The position numbers were made by a program, and so were the translations under genes. Positions 19,272-28,218 of a stretch of 64,000 nucleotides of DNA are shown here, one piece after another. The stretch lies in NCBI GenBank assembly GCA_023249645.1, contig JAHFCF010000007.1, positions 1 to 64,000 of the forward strand, given 5' to 3'. How positions within the stretch are numbered: the stretch's first letter is position 1; every line of letters begins with the position of its first letter. Source of the stretch: Elusimicrobiota bacterium (lineage in GTDB: Bacteria; Elusimicrobiota; Elusimicrobia; UBA1565; UBA9628). The notes under the pieces are model-generated. The model saw only the letters and a list, made by a program, of their open reading frames with translations. It did no database searches and was not told the origin of the DNA.

Positions 19272-20737
19272 GCGCCTTCCTGCGAAGGCGCGGCCTGGTC
19301 TTCGCGGCGATCATCGCCGTCTCGGTCCTCATGCATCTCAAGGGCCTTGGCTCTCCCATGCTGGACTACCACCACCACCGGCAATGCAACACGGCGGCGA
19401 TCGCGCGCAACTACTACGAGAACGGCCTGCATTTCTTCTCTCCCCAGATCGATTGGGAGGGCGCCTACCGGGGGCGCTCGGCCACGGAGTTCCCTTTGTA
19501 TATGTGGCTGATGGGGCTTCTCTGGCCCGTGTTCGGCCTCGGCGACCTCTGGGGAAGGGTCCTGTCGATCGTTTTCTCGGCTCTGAGCGCGGTCACCCTC
19601 TTCAAATTCCTGGAGCGAAAGATGGAGGCCGAGCCCGCTTTTTACGCGAGCCTCTTCTTCTCCTGCATCCCCTTGGAGATCTATTTCGGCCGGACCGTGC
19701 AGCCCGAGGCGATCGCCCTGTTCGGCACCGTGGCGGCCTTCTATCACTGGGATAAGTTCCTCGCCGACAAGTCCTGGAGGGATTGGGCCCTGGCCATCCT
19801 GTTCTCGTTCTTGGCCATCGCCCACAAGCTGCCTTACGCGTACCTGCTGCTCCCTCTGGCAGTCCTGAGCGGGCGTCAGCTCAAGACCTCCCGGGTCCTC
19901 ATCGCTCCGCTTCTCGCCCTGGCCGGCGTCTATGCCTGGTATCACTACGCGGCCACCTCGCAGATATACGTCGTTCCCTCCAGGGCCTCTGAATTCATGG
20001 GCCTGCTCACCTACCAGCATCTGCCCCGCTACATCTCCTTCCAGCTGCTCTCGCGCTTCCCGGAGCTGGCCTGCACCTACGGCGGCCTGATCCTCATGGG
20101 ATTCGGAGCGCTCGAGTGGGTGCGACGGCGCCGGGAATGCCGGCCGCAGAGCCGGTTCTTCGCGGCGTGGTTCCTGTTCGTGGCCGCCGGCATCATCGCC
20201 GGCGGGGGCTACAGTTTTTCCCACGAATACACCTCGCTCCCCTTCGCTCTGGTCAATGCCGCCTTCATGGGGATGGGGTTCTATCGCCTCAGAGGGCGCG
20301 CGGTGGGCGCCGGGCCGTGGGCGCGGGCGGGACTCGTCCTTCTGGCGCTCTCGGTCCCGATCCATGCCACGCTGCGGATCAGTCATTGGTACCGTCTCAG
20401 CCATCCCTTCCTGAAATATGCCCGCAAGGCCGCCGACGCAGTCAGCCGTCCGGATGATCTGTTCGTCTGCAACGAGAGGGCCAGCTCGGTCTTCCTTTAT
20501 TACATGCACCGCCGGGGCTGGTCATGGGATCTGGCGGAGGGGGGGGAGGAGAAGTTCGCGATGCTCCCGAAGAGGATCGACCAGGGAGCTAAATTCTATG
20601 TCACCGAAAAGACCCCCGGCTTCGAGAGGAGGGAGGGCCTGTACGCGAAGTTCCTTTATGCGCACTATCCCGTGGTTTATGACGCGGATGACATCCTGAT
20701 CTTCCGGCTGCGATCTTCCGCGCCTGCGTCGCCATGA
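19268..20737 (+). CDS. Polytopic membrane glycosyltransferase (GT39/ArnT-like)
   Basis: 489 residues with about ten hydrophobic helices. After the first helix comes LDYHHHRQCNTAAIARNYYENG, the periplasmic loop motif typical of bacterial lipid-linked-sugar glycosyltransferases. A soluble C-terminal tail starts near 395. Such enzymes take a sugar from a polyprenyl-phosphate carrier on the periplasmic side, which fits the two GT2 synthases next to it. The start overlaps the previous stop by ATGA. Confidence 0.82.
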   Translation: MSAFLRRRGLVFAAIIAVSVLMHLKGLGSPMLDYHHHRQCNTAAIARNYYENGLHFFSPQIDWEGAYRGRSATEFPLYMWLMGLLWPVFGLGDLWGRVLSIVFSALSAVTLFKFLERKMEAEPAFYASLFFSCIPLEIYFGRTVQPEAIALFGTVAAFYHWDKFLADKSWRDWALAILFSFLAIAHKLPYAYLLLPLAVLSGRQLKTSRVLIAPLLALAGVYAWYHYAATSQIYVVPSRASEFMGLLTYQHLPRYISFQLLSRFPELACTYGGLILMGFGALEWVRRRRECRPQSRFFAAWFLFVAAGIIAGGGYSFSHEYTSLPFALVNAAFMGMGFYRLRGRAVGAGPWARAGLVLLALSVPIHATLRISHWYRLSHPFLKYARKAADAVSRPDDLFVCNERASSVFLYYMHRRGWSWDLAEGGEEKFAMLPKRIDQGAKFYVTEKTPGFERREGLYAKFLYAHYPVVYDADDILIFRLRSSAPASP

Positions 20738-20749
20738 GCGGCGCAATGT

Positions 20750-20755
20750 TATAAA
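20750..20755 (+). promoter_or_regulatory. Extended -10 box of the first LPS permease gene
   Basis: TG-T-TATAAA ending 9 nt before GTG 20765. There is no room for a Shine-Dalgarno, so a leaderless mRNA is predicted. Confidence 0.45.
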
Positions 20756-20764
20756 ATTGCTCCA

Positions 20765-21868
20765 GTGATCAATGCCCCGGCCGTCCCCTTGCTGCCCCGC
20801 TATTTCCTGAGACTCTTCGGCCCGGTTTTTGGCTTGTGCCTGGCGATCTTCACGGGCGTGCTCTTGATGAACTACTTCATCCGGCTCTTCAATATGGCGC
20901 TCATGAAGGGGATCTCTCTTTTTTGGATCGCCGGGTGCTTCGGCCGTCTGCTGCCCTACTTCATGAGTCTGGCCGTGCCCATGGCCTTTTTGGTCGCCGT
21001 GCTCGTGACACTGGGACAGCTTTGCGAACAGGGCGAGGTCATGGCCCTGCGCGCCTCCGGGTTCTCTTTTTTGGGCATGACCTGGCCTTTTTTGGCCTTG
21101 GCAGCGCTCCTTTCCGGGGCACTTTTCTTCATCAATCACAAGATCGCCCCCGAGGGATTCCATTCCTTCCGCAAGCAGTACTCTTTCGCGGCGAATCAGC
21201 TTTCCCAAGTGGATGTCCAGCCGGGGACCTTCATGCGGCTGGGGACCTGGAATCTGTACGCGCAGAAGGCCGAGCCGGAGACCGGGCGCCTGGAGGGAGT
21301 CTATCTGGTGCGTCAGGAGACGAAAAAATCCGGCATCCGAGTGAGCGCGCCGGCGGGGCTGTTGATCCTGGAAAAGGGCAAGGCCTTGACCCTGGTGTTG
21401 GAGGGCGGCGCCCTCCAGCTGCCCAATCCCGAGCCGGAGAAGCTCACCACCGGTCGTTTCAACCGCTACCGTCTGCGTGTGCCCGTGGCAGGCAAGTCGG
21501 AGGTGGAGGTCCTGGACATTCCGGAGATCACCTCCGCGGGCCTGAAGACCCGCCTTCGCGACCCCGCGACGACTCCCGAGCATCGCAATGAGTATGCGGT
21601 GGAGCTCGCGCTGCGCAGCGCCGCGGCCCTGGCCCCCTTCATTTTTTTCTGGATCGCGGCGCCCCTGGGCATGCAGGTGACGCGCAACAGCCGCGGCGTG
21701 GGTTTTGTCGCGAGCCTGGGCATCCTCATGGCCTATTATGGGCTCGTCGCTCTGGGCATCGGCATGGGTCGGCGCCACGCGGCGCTGGCCTCTTTGGCGC
21801 CGTGGGCCGCGAATGTCGTCGGCCTGTCGCTGGGAGTCGTTCTGACTCGGAGAGCGGTCCTGAAATGA
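20765..21868 (+). CDS. LptF/LptG-family LPS export permease (first copy)
   Basis: 367 residues: three N-terminal membrane helices, a periplasmic beta-jellyroll (about 145-265) and three C-terminal helices, the standard YjgP/YjgQ layout. The phrase MSLAVPMAFLVAVLVTLGQLCEQGEVMALRASG is the region that contacts the LptB ATPase. With its partner downstream it would extract lipopolysaccharide from the inner membrane. lptB, lptC and lptA are not in the window. The start codon is GTG. The pair cannot be assigned to F and G with certainty. Confidence 0.9.
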   Translation: MINAPAVPLLPRYFLRLFGPVFGLCLAIFTGVLLMNYFIRLFNMALMKGISLFWIAGCFGRLLPYFMSLAVPMAFLVAVLVTLGQLCEQGEVMALRASGFSFLGMTWPFLALAALLSGALFFINHKIAPEGFHSFRKQYSFAANQLSQVDVQPGTFMRLGTWNLYAQKAEPETGRLEGVYLVRQETKKSGIRVSAPAGLLILEKGKALTLVLEGGALQLPNPEPEKLTTGRFNRYRLRVPVAGKSEVEVLDIPEITSAGLKTRLRDPATTPEHRNEYAVELALRSAAALAPFIFFWIAAPLGMQVTRNSRGVGFVASLGILMAYYGLVALGIGMGRRHAALASLAPWAANVVGLSLGVVLTRRAVLK

Positions 21869-22944
21869 TCAGCATCTTCTCGTGGTACATGGTCAAGAAG
21901 TTCTTCCAGCCCTTTTTCTTCGGGCTGGGACTTTTTGCGATCCTCATCTTCTTGGGGGACATGTTCGACCACATGCACAAGCTCATGAGCAGCCAGGCCT
22001 CCCAGGGGGCCATCCTGCAGTATCTTCTGCTCGACATCCCCTATTGGGGGGTGCGCACCATCCCCATGGCCACGCTCTTGGCGACCCTGGTCGCCATCAC
22101 GGGCTTCGTCCAAAGCGGGGAGTGGCTGGCCGCCCAAGCCTGCGGCTTCGAGAGCCGGACCTTCTGGAAGCCCTTGCTGGTCTGCGCCGTGGCTGTCACG
22201 GCGCTGAGTTTTGTGGCGCAGGAGACGCTCCTGCCCTCCTGCTTCCATAAGGCCCGCCAGATCTGGCGCGAGAAGATCCATCCTGACTGGGAGTGGAATC
22301 TGTACGAAGGGATCGCCCTGAAGGCCGGCCCCCAGCGCTTCATCTCCGCCAAGAAGCTGGAGGTCGCCGAGGGGCGCCTGGAAAGGCCCGTGCTCGACGA
22401 GTTCGTGCTCCAGGGGGTCTCCAGCCAGCTGGATGCCCGGGCTGCGCAATGGGATGCGGCGATCCAGCGGTGGATCTTCGAGGACGGCGTGGAGCGCCGC
22501 TTCGTGGGAGGCCGGGCCGTGGAGACGGTCTTCAGCCGCAAGGTCTCTGAGTTCGACCTACCGCCGCGCAGCCTGATCCCGGACACGACGAACCCCGACG
22601 AGATGAGCTTCGGGGAGCTGGTGGCCTACATCCGTCAGATGCGCCGCCTGGGCGCTCCGGTCACGGCGCTCAAGGTCGCGGCCTACGCCAAGGCCGCCTA
22701 CCCGTTCGCCAACATCGTCATCTGCGTGCTGGGCATCCCCATCGCTCTGCGCCTGCGCCGCAATCCCAAGGTGATCAGCTTCTGCCTGGCCCTGGCCCTT
22801 TCCTTTTTTTATCTTTGGGTCATTGAGCTGGGCAAGGCCCTGGGAACCAGCGAGTACCTGCCGCCGGCGCTGGCGGCGTGGAGCGCGAACGTCATTTTCG
22901 CCGGTCTGGCCGTATGGCTGATGAGGCGCTGGGAAGCGGCGTGA
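21865..22944 (+). CDS. LptF/LptG-family LPS export permease (second copy)
   Basis: 359 residues with the same six-helix and periplasmic-domain plan as the gene before it, which it overlaps by ATGA. The segment TIPMATLLATLVAITGFVQSGEWLAAQACG matches the LptB-contact region. The C-terminal helices (ANIVICVLGIPIAL, FFYLWVIELGKALG) resemble LptG more than LptF, so this may be LptG. Together the two would form the LptFG heterodimer. Confidence 0.9.
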   Translation: MISIFSWYMVKKFFQPFFFGLGLFAILIFLGDMFDHMHKLMSSQASQGAILQYLLLDIPYWGVRTIPMATLLATLVAITGFVQSGEWLAAQACGFESRTFWKPLLVCAVAVTALSFVAQETLLPSCFHKARQIWREKIHPDWEWNLYEGIALKAGPQRFISAKKLEVAEGRLERPVLDEFVLQGVSSQLDARAAQWDAAIQRWIFEDGVERRFVGGRAVETVFSRKVSEFDLPPRSLIPDTTNPDEMSFGELVAYIRQMRRLGAPVTALKVAAYAKAAYPFANIVICVLGIPIALRLRRNPKVISFCLALALSFFYLWVIELGKALGTSEYLPPALAAWSANVIFAGLAVWLMRRWEAA

Positions 22945-23001
22945 GAATCTAACGATTTTTTGGCGATGACAATCGACCATAGTCGGTTTAAAAAACCAGC
23001 C

Positions 23002-23019
23002 ACTGTGTCCGGACACAGT
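23002..23019. repeat. Perfect palindrome, family B, copy 1
   Basis: An 18-bp perfect palindrome centred on TGTGTCCGGACACA. It lies in the 137-bp gap after the second permease gene. A second copy, extended to 20 bp, is at 36248-36267. Confidence 0.8.
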
Positions 23020-23066
23020 CAATTCGCGATAATGATTCGTGAGCAATCCGGAAGCGTCAAATCTGT

Positions 23067-23072
23067 TATACT
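23067..23072 (+). promoter_or_regulatory. Extended -10 box of the outer-membrane barrel gene
   Basis: TG-T-TATACT, 9 nt before ATG 23082. An AGAGGA stretch between the two could serve as a Shine-Dalgarno. Confidence 0.45.
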
Positions 23073-23081
23073 AGAGGAACC

Positions 23082-24338
23082 ATGATAAAAACATCTTCGC
23101 TGTTTCTGTCCTTGATCTTCTTCGCCCAGACGGCCCACGCGACCGCCTGGAACATACTCGGCCCCCGCGCCATGGGCATGGGCGGAGCCGGGGTCGCTCT
23201 CGCGCAGGGAGCCGTCGGCTCCTATTGGAATCCGGCGGGTCTGGGCCAGGTGGAGAATCCCTCGGGCCTGCAGGTCCCGGTTTCAGGCCACGTCGCTTTT
23301 TCCGGCAGCCTTCTTCGGGGTCTCAATGACATCAAGACGCTCAACGACAATTGTCCCTCCGGGCCCAACTGCCAGCAGTCCGACATCAACAATGCCATCT
23401 CGGACCTCAGCGGGCCCAAGAGCGGGGTTTTGGCCGATGCCGGGGCCGGAGCCGAGCTGAAGATCAAGAAGGTCACGGTCTTCGCCAATGATTTCGTCTA
23501 CGCAGCAGCCATGCCCAGGGTCGATGCGGTCAACACCGCTCCGGCCACGCTGGTCAACAATACGTCCGCCCTCCTCATCCATGCGATCTCCGTGACCGAG
23601 TTCGGCGTGGGCTACGGGCGCGAGCTCCCCTGGGTCCCCGGCCTCTTGGTCGGCGGCAATCTCAAGGTCCTCGTGGGCCGCGTGGGCTACACGAAGATCG
23701 GCGCCTTCACCGTCAATTCCAACAATCCGTTCAAGAGCCTGATGGACAACCACGCGCAGAGCGTTCAGCCCGGCATCGATCTGGGCCTGCTCTGGGACGT
23801 CAACAAGACCTTTGAGAATGCCTGGTGGAGGCCGCGCATCGGCGTGACGAGCCGCAACATCAACAACCCACGCTTCAAGGAGTCCTCTTTGGGGCAAACC
23901 GACGGGGGGTATTCCAATAAATTCTCCCTGCAGGGCAATACCCGCGCGGGGATCGCGATCAGCCCGATGCACTTCTGGAACATCGCGGCGGACATGGACC
24001 TGACCCGCAACGTCACGCCCCTGGGGGGAGTGCTCTCCCAGGAGATGGGCATCGGGACCGAGGTCAATGTCTTCAACCGGTCCTGGATCAACATCCCGCT
24101 GCGCGCGGGCGTGCGCCGCAACATCGCCCAGTCCGACGCGCACACGGCGCTGACGGCCGGCTTCGGCCTGAACTTCCTGCATCTTATCGTCGACGCGGCG
24201 GGCATGGTGACCCCGTCTTACCAGCAATCCAAGAGCGTCGGCAAGAGCGCGAGGGTACCCGCGGACATCGGCGCCGCGGTCCAGCTGGGCTTCATGTTCG
24301 GCGGGGAAGCGGAAAAGAAGCCTGAGCCCCTGCCTTAA
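23082..24338 (+). CDS. Outer-membrane beta-barrel protein (FadL/TraF_2/PorV-like)
   Basis: 418 residues with a signal peptide (SLFLSLIFFAQTAHA). The mature start, GPRAMGMGGAGVALAQGAVGSYWNPAGL, is the signature opening of FadL-, TraF_2- and PorV-like barrels. Alternating strands follow and the chain ends in a strand (AAVQLGFMF) before a short tail. Related proteins sit in the outer membrane and handle hydrophobic ligands or help secretion. Its cargo is unknown. Confidence 0.8.
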   Translation: MIKTSSLFLSLIFFAQTAHATAWNILGPRAMGMGGAGVALAQGAVGSYWNPAGLGQVENPSGLQVPVSGHVAFSGSLLRGLNDIKTLNDNCPSGPNCQQSDINNAISDLSGPKSGVLADAGAGAELKIKKVTVFANDFVYAAAMPRVDAVNTAPATLVNNTSALLIHAISVTEFGVGYGRELPWVPGLLVGGNLKVLVGRVGYTKIGAFTVNSNNPFKSLMDNHAQSVQPGIDLGLLWDVNKTFENAWWRPRIGVTSRNINNPRFKESSLGQTDGGYSNKFSLQGNTRAGIAISPMHFWNIAADMDLTRNVTPLGGVLSQEMGIGTEVNVFNRSWINIPLRAGVRRNIAQSDAHTALTAGFGLNFLHLIVDAAGMVTPSYQQSKSVGKSARVPADIGAAVQLGFMFGGEAEKKPEPLP

Positions 24339-24341
24339 AGG

Positions 24342-25421
24342 ATGGAGATCGGCATCGTCGGCCTGCCCAATGTGGGCAAGTCCACTCTTTTCAACGCCCT
24401 GACCTCGGGCCACGCGCAGGCCTCGAACTATCCCTTCACCACGATCGAGCCCAACGTGGGCGTGGTGTCCGTGCCGGATGCGCGTCTCGATCGCCTGCAC
24501 GAGCTTTTTTCCAGCAAGAAGACGACGCCCGCGACCGTGCGCTTCGTGGACATCGCGGGCCTGGTGCAGGGCGCCTCCAAAGGCGAGGGCCTGGGCAATA
24601 AGTTCCTCTCCCACATCCGCGAGGTGGACGCGGTCCTGATGCTCGTGCGCCTCTTCGTCGATGAGGATGTGGTCCACACCATGGGCGGAGTGGACCCCCG
24701 CCGCGACGTCGAAATCATCGAGATGGAGCTCATCTTGTCGGACTTGGCCGGCGCTGAGCTGCGCATCGAGAAGCTCGCGGGCAAGGCCAAGAGCGGGGAC
24801 AAGGAGGCGCGCCAGAGTCTGACCCTTCTGGAAAAGATCCGCGCGGAGCTTTCCGCGGGCCGGCCGGTCAGGGCCATGAATCTCCCGGCCGAATCAATCA
24901 ATTCCTTTGAGTTTCTTACAGGCAAACCGGTCCTTTTCGTGGGAAACACGGATGAGACGCCTGATTCCGAGCGCGTGGCGGTTCTCGAGGCTCTGGCCCG
25001 CGAGCGCGGGGCCGGTTGCGTGTGTCTGTGCGGCAAGCTCGAGGCGGAGATCTCCCAGCTGGAGCCCGAGGAGAGGAAGTCCTTCCTCGCGGAGCTGGGG
25101 CTTTCCTCGACCGGACTGGAGCGCGTGATTGTGGCGGCCTACAAGCTCCTCAACCAGCAAAGCTTCTTCACCGCTGGCGAAGATGAGGCGCGGGCCTGGA
25201 CCGTGACCGCCGGGGCCAAGGCTCCCCAGGCCGCGGGGACGATCCATTCGGATTTTGAAAAAGGCTTCATCAAGGCGGATGTCTACCGTTTCTCGGACAT
25301 AGACGCGCACGGCAAGGAATCGATCCTGCGCGAAAAGGGGCTGATCCGTTCCGAAGGGAAGGACTATGTGGTCCAGGATGGCGATGTCTGCTTCTTTAAA
25401 TTCTCCCCGCCCGGCCGCTAG
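24342..25421 (+). CDS. ychF: YchF/OLA1-family ribosome-binding ATPase
   Basis: 359 residues. G1 motif GLPNVGKST at 7-15, switch region YPFTTIEPNVG, G3 DIAGLVQGASKGEGLGN, a helical coiled region (about 125-205), and a C-terminal TGS domain with the family ending. The G4 position reads NTDE, matching the NxxE that gives this family its preference for ATP over GTP. It binds 70S ribosomes and 50S subunits. It starts 3 nt after the previous stop. Confidence 0.97.
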   Translation: MEIGIVGLPNVGKSTLFNALTSGHAQASNYPFTTIEPNVGVVSVPDARLDRLHELFSSKKTTPATVRFVDIAGLVQGASKGEGLGNKFLSHIREVDAVLMLVRLFVDEDVVHTMGGVDPRRDVEIIEMELILSDLAGAELRIEKLAGKAKSGDKEARQSLTLLEKIRAELSAGRPVRAMNLPAESINSFEFLTGKPVLFVGNTDETPDSERVAVLEALARERGAGCVCLCGKLEAEISQLEPEERKSFLAELGLSSTGLERVIVAAYKLLNQQSFFTAGEDEARAWTVTAGAKAPQAAGTIHSDFEKGFIKADVYRFSDIDAHGKESILREKGLIRSEGKDYVVQDGDVCFFKFSPPGR

Positions 25422-26583
25422 TCAGGCGTTCTGTCCTCATTTCGGCGAATGCGGCGGCTGTTCCCTGCAGAATATCTCTTACGAAGAACAGCTTAAGAGT
25501 AAAACTGCCAAGGTCGTGCAGGCCCTTTCCTTTATAAAGGGTCTGCCTGAGCCCAAGGTCCATCCTTCGCCAGATCTGCGCTATTACCGCAATAAAATGG
25601 AGTTTTCCTTTGGGGACGTCTATCCTCCGGTTCCAGGCGGGCCGACGATCAAGCTGGGATTGAAGCCCAAGGGCAACTGGCATCAGATCTTGGATCTGAA
25701 GGATTGTTTCCTTCTTTCCCCAGAGACGGCAAGCCTTCTGGCGGCGGTCAGAAAATGGGCTGAGGAAAATCATCTCTCCCCCTATAATGGTCATAAAAAA
25801 CAAGGCTTTTTACGGCATCTGGTTCTGCGGGAGGCCAAGAATACGGGCGAGCGCATGGTCGTGCTCGTGACGAATGCCGGAGATTTTCCGAAGGATTCCC
25901 TTGTGGCTGCTGTCAAAAGAGCGTATCCGGCGACCACTGTGGTTTGGGGCATCCATGAGTCGGCTTCGGACACCGCGATCAGCGAGCGCATGAGCATCCT
26001 TGACGGGCCAGGACATATCACGGAGGTCTTGAGGTTCGAAGGCAGGGAACTCAAGTTCCGAATCTCGCCGCATTCTTTTTTTCAGACCAATACCAGGGCG
26101 GCCAATGTCCTCTATGGCGTTCTTCGCGATTGGGTGAGCGACGAAAAGCCGGACACGGTCCTGGATCTTTATTGCGGCGGCGGAGGGATCACGCTTTCCT
26201 TGGCTGATTTGTGCCGCAAGGTCGTGGGCGTGGAAACGAACCTTTCTGCCGTCGAGGATGCCAAAGAGAACGCGAAAGAAAACGACTTGTCCAATGCTGA
26301 GTTCTACGGCGGGACGACAGAGTTGCTTCTTCCCGCGCTCTTGGCCATGGCCCCGCAGATCGTCGTTTGCGACCCGCCGCGCGCCGGCATGCATGCGGCG
26401 GCTCGCGCGGCCTTGGCTGCCTCTGGTCCGCGGACTCTCATCTGTGTCTCATGCAATCCTGAATCCTTGGCCCGGGACCTGCAGGGGCTGTCCGCGTCGT
26501 ATCAGGTGGAACGGCTCGAGGTCTTCGACCTTTTTCCGCACACCGAGCATGTGGAAACAGCCGTTTTTGGGGTCAGGTCTTGA
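25384..26583 (+). CDS. RlmD/TrmA-family 23S rRNA or tRNA (uracil-5-) methyltransferase
   Basis: About 399 residues. The N-terminal [4Fe-4S] cluster is C17-x5-C23-x2-C26 with a fourth cysteine in DLKDC. The SAM site is DLYCGGGGITLSLA, the substrate motif is DPPRAG, and the catalytic cysteine lies in CVSCNPESLARDL. Enzymes of this family make 5-methyluridine in 23S rRNA (RlmC/RlmD) or tRNA (TrmA); the position cannot be assigned here. The start lies inside ychF; ATG 25384 has an AGGA nearby. The final GVRS and stop come from repeat copy 2, as in the glycosyltransferase gene at 14599. Confidence 0.9.
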   Translation: MSASLNSPRPAASQAFCPHFGECGGCSLQNISYEEQLKSKTAKVVQALSFIKGLPEPKVHPSPDLRYYRNKMEFSFGDVYPPVPGGPTIKLGLKPKGNWHQILDLKDCFLLSPETASLLAAVRKWAEENHLSPYNGHKKQGFLRHLVLREAKNTGERMVVLVTNAGDFPKDSLVAAVKRAYPATTVVWGIHESASDTAISERMSILDGPGHITEVLRFEGRELKFRISPHSFFQTNTRAANVLYGVLRDWVSDEKPDTVLDLYCGGGGITLSLADLCRKVVGVETNLSAVEDAKENAKENDLSNAEFYGGTTELLLPALLAMAPQIVVCDPPRAGMHAAARAALAASGPRTLICVSCNPESLARDLQGLSASYQVERLEVFDLFPHTEHVETAVFGVRS

Positions 26584-26622
26584 TTTGTGACTGACTCAGT
26601 CAAAAGTCAATGCCTGACCCCA
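26568..26622. repeat. Dispersed 55-bp palindromic element, family A, copy 2
   Basis: Same length as copy 1. The left arm (26568-26583) is identical; the right arm (26607-26622) has two changes, TG for GA. The inner part again holds complementary GACTGAGTC-like sequence. It supplies the stop of the methyltransferase gene and ends 10 nt before the tRNA promoter. Confidence 0.85.
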
Positions 26623-26632
26623 GGAGATAAGT

Positions 26633-26638
26633 TATAAT
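26633..26638 (+). promoter_or_regulatory. -10 box of the tRNA gene
   Basis: A consensus TATAAT 10 nt before the first base of the tRNA. No clear -35 box is seen; that position falls in the end of the palindromic repeat. Confidence 0.5.
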
Positions 26639-26648
26639 TTCATCTGCC

Positions 26649-26723
26649 GCGCTCGTAACACAAAGGATAGTGTCCAAGCCTGCGAAGCTTGGTATACAGG
26701 TTCGATTCCTGTCGAGCGCACCA
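26649..26723 (+). tRNA. tRNA-Arg, anticodon GCG
   Basis: All arms fold. Acceptor stem GCGCTCG pairs with CGAGCGC; the D arm is ACAC/GTGT; the anticodon stem is CAAGC/GCTTG with loop CTGCGAA (anticodon GCG, reading CGC and CGU); the T arm is ACAGG-TTCGATT-CCTGT; CCA is encoded. Length is 75 nt. Most bacteria read these codons with an ACG anticodon edited to ICG by TadA, so a GCG arginine tRNA is unusual. D-stem position 10 is A rather than the usual G. A run of six T follows the CCA. Confidence 0.92.
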
Positions 26724-26804
26724 TTTTTTGTGGTCAGTCCGAAGCCTTGATGTTTTTTTGATTCCCGCCTTCCATAATATGGACACCGCCCCGGAGGATG
26801 ATGT

Positions 26805-27713
26805 ATGAAGAAACTATTTGCCGTGATGGGAGCCACGGGACACATCGGTCGCGTCCTCGTCCAGGAGCTGCTCAAGGCGGGCCACGAGGTGCGCGCCATC
26901 GGTCGGGACGCTCAGAAGCTCGAGGCGCTCAGGGCGCAAGGGGCGGCCGTCGTTTCGGCCGCCTTTGACGATGTCACCCGTCTGACGAAGGCGTTCTCAG
27001 GCTGCGACGGGGTTTTCGTGATGATCCCGCCGGACTACGCGGCCGATGATCCCGGAGTCTTCCAGGATCGGATCGGCGAGGGGATCCGGGAGGCCCTGCT
27101 CAGCTCCCAAGCGAGGAAGATCCTCAATCTCAGCAGCGTCGGGGCCCAGCATGCGGAGGGGACAGGGCCGATCAAGGGCCTTCATCGCCAGGAGTCCCGA
27201 CTCAACTCCCTGCCCGGCGCCGACGTGCTCCATCTGCGGCCCTGCTTCTTCATGCAGAACTTCTTCTGGTCTGTCCCCGCGATCAGGGAGCGCGGCGTCA
27301 TCGCCAGCGCGCTCAAGGGGGATCTGCCTCTGTGGATGGTGTCTACGGACGACATCGGCCGCCAGGCAGCCCAACTCCTCGCCCAAGGAGCTTTCGAGGG
27401 CAAGTCCGTGTTCGAGTTCGTGGGTCCGCGCCCCCTCAGTCAGATCGAGGCGACGCGCCTGCTGGGCGCTGCGCTCAAGATGGCTGACCTCAAATATGTC
27501 CAGCTGTCCTATGCGGATGAAGAGAAGGCTCTCCAAGGCGCCGGCATGAAAGCGGGCATCGTCCGGCTCTTCGTGGAGATGCACCGGGGTGCCAACGAAG
27601 GGCTGATCGTGCCCACGCAGACGTTGAGGCCGGAGCAGAAAGGAACCATCACCTTTGAGAGCTTCGCGCGGGAGTTCGCGGAAGCTTTCCAAGCCCACGC
27701 CGTGACCGTTTGA
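26805..27713 (+). CDS. NmrA-like NAD(P)-binding oxidoreductase
   Basis: 302 residues, an atypical short-chain reductase. GATGHIG at 9-15 binds the dinucleotide; IGRD follows beta-2 as in NADP-preferring members; LSSVGAQH marks beta-5. The YxxxK pair of classical reductases is absent, as in NmrA and azoreductase-like proteins. It may act as a quinone or small-molecule reductase or a redox sensor; the substrate is unknown. A GGAGG Shine-Dalgarno precedes the ATG. Confidence 0.85.
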   Translation: MKKLFAVMGATGHIGRVLVQELLKAGHEVRAIGRDAQKLEALRAQGAAVVSAAFDDVTRLTKAFSGCDGVFVMIPPDYAADDPGVFQDRIGEGIREALLSSQARKILNLSSVGAQHAEGTGPIKGLHRQESRLNSLPGADVLHLRPCFFMQNFFWSVPAIRERGVIASALKGDLPLWMVSTDDIGRQAAQLLAQGAFEGKSVFEFVGPRPLSQIEATRLLGAALKMADLKYVQLSYADEEKALQGAGMKAGIVRLFVEMHRGANEGLIVPTQTLRPEQKGTITFESFAREFAEAFQAHAVTV

Positions 27714-27720
27714 AATATCT

Positions 27721-27726
27721 TAAAAT
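27721..27726 (+). promoter_or_regulatory. -10 box of the molybdenum-cofactor operon, leaderless type
   Basis: TAAAAT ending 6 nt before GTG 27733. The whole gap after the reductase gene is 19 nt, which leaves no room for a molybdenum-cofactor riboswitch. Confidence 0.4.
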
Positions 27727-27732
27727 ATAGAG

Positions 27733-28218
27733 GTGCCGGCCAAGGGAAAGTCGCCGTCGTGGAGCCATCTGGACGCCTGCGGGAAGGCCCGCATGGTCGA
27801 TGTCGGAGAAAAGCCGGTGACCGCTCGTGAGGCAGTCGCCCGTGCGTCTGTGACCATGAAGCCGGGCACTATCGCGGCGATCCGGCGCGGGCGGGTGGCG
27901 AAGGGTGACGTGTTCACCGTGGCCAAGACGGCCGCCATCCTGGCCGCCAAGCGCGTGGACGAGCTCATCCCTCTGTGCCATAGCCTGCCGCTCGACTCCG
28001 TGGATGTCCGATTCGAGGTCAAGCGGGATCGCGTTCAAGTGACAGCCTGCGCGCGCACCCATTCGCGCACGGGCGTTGAAATGGAGGCCTTGACCGCCGC
28101 GGCCGTCGCCTGCCTCACCCTTTACGACATGTGCAAGTCCATGGATAGAAGTATGCTCATCGGCGGGCTCTGCCTTCTGGAGAAGAAGGGCGGCCGCTCA
28201 GGTCACTACCTCCGATGA
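27733..28218 (+). CDS. moaC: MoaC, cyclic pyranopterin monophosphate synthase
   Basis: 161 residues. Family motifs are SHLDACGKARMVDVGEKPVTAREAVA, KRVDELIPLCHSLPL and the catalytic DMCKSMD. It converts the MoaA product 3',8-cyclo-GTP to cyclic pyranopterin monophosphate in the cytosol. First gene of the operon, GTG start, overlapping mogA by 4 nt. Confidence 0.96.
   Translation: MPAKGKSPSWSHLDACGKARMVDVGEKPVTAREAVARASVTMKPGTIAAIRRGRVAKGDVFTVAKTAAILAAKRVDELIPLCHSLPLDSVDVRFEVKRDRVQVTACARTHSRTGVEMEALTAAAVACLTLYDMCKSMDRSMLIGGLCLLEKKGGRSGHYLR

Noticed and set aside
27714-27732. A molybdenum-cofactor riboswitch before moaC
   Set aside because: Only 19 nt separate the genes and a -10 box occupies part of them.
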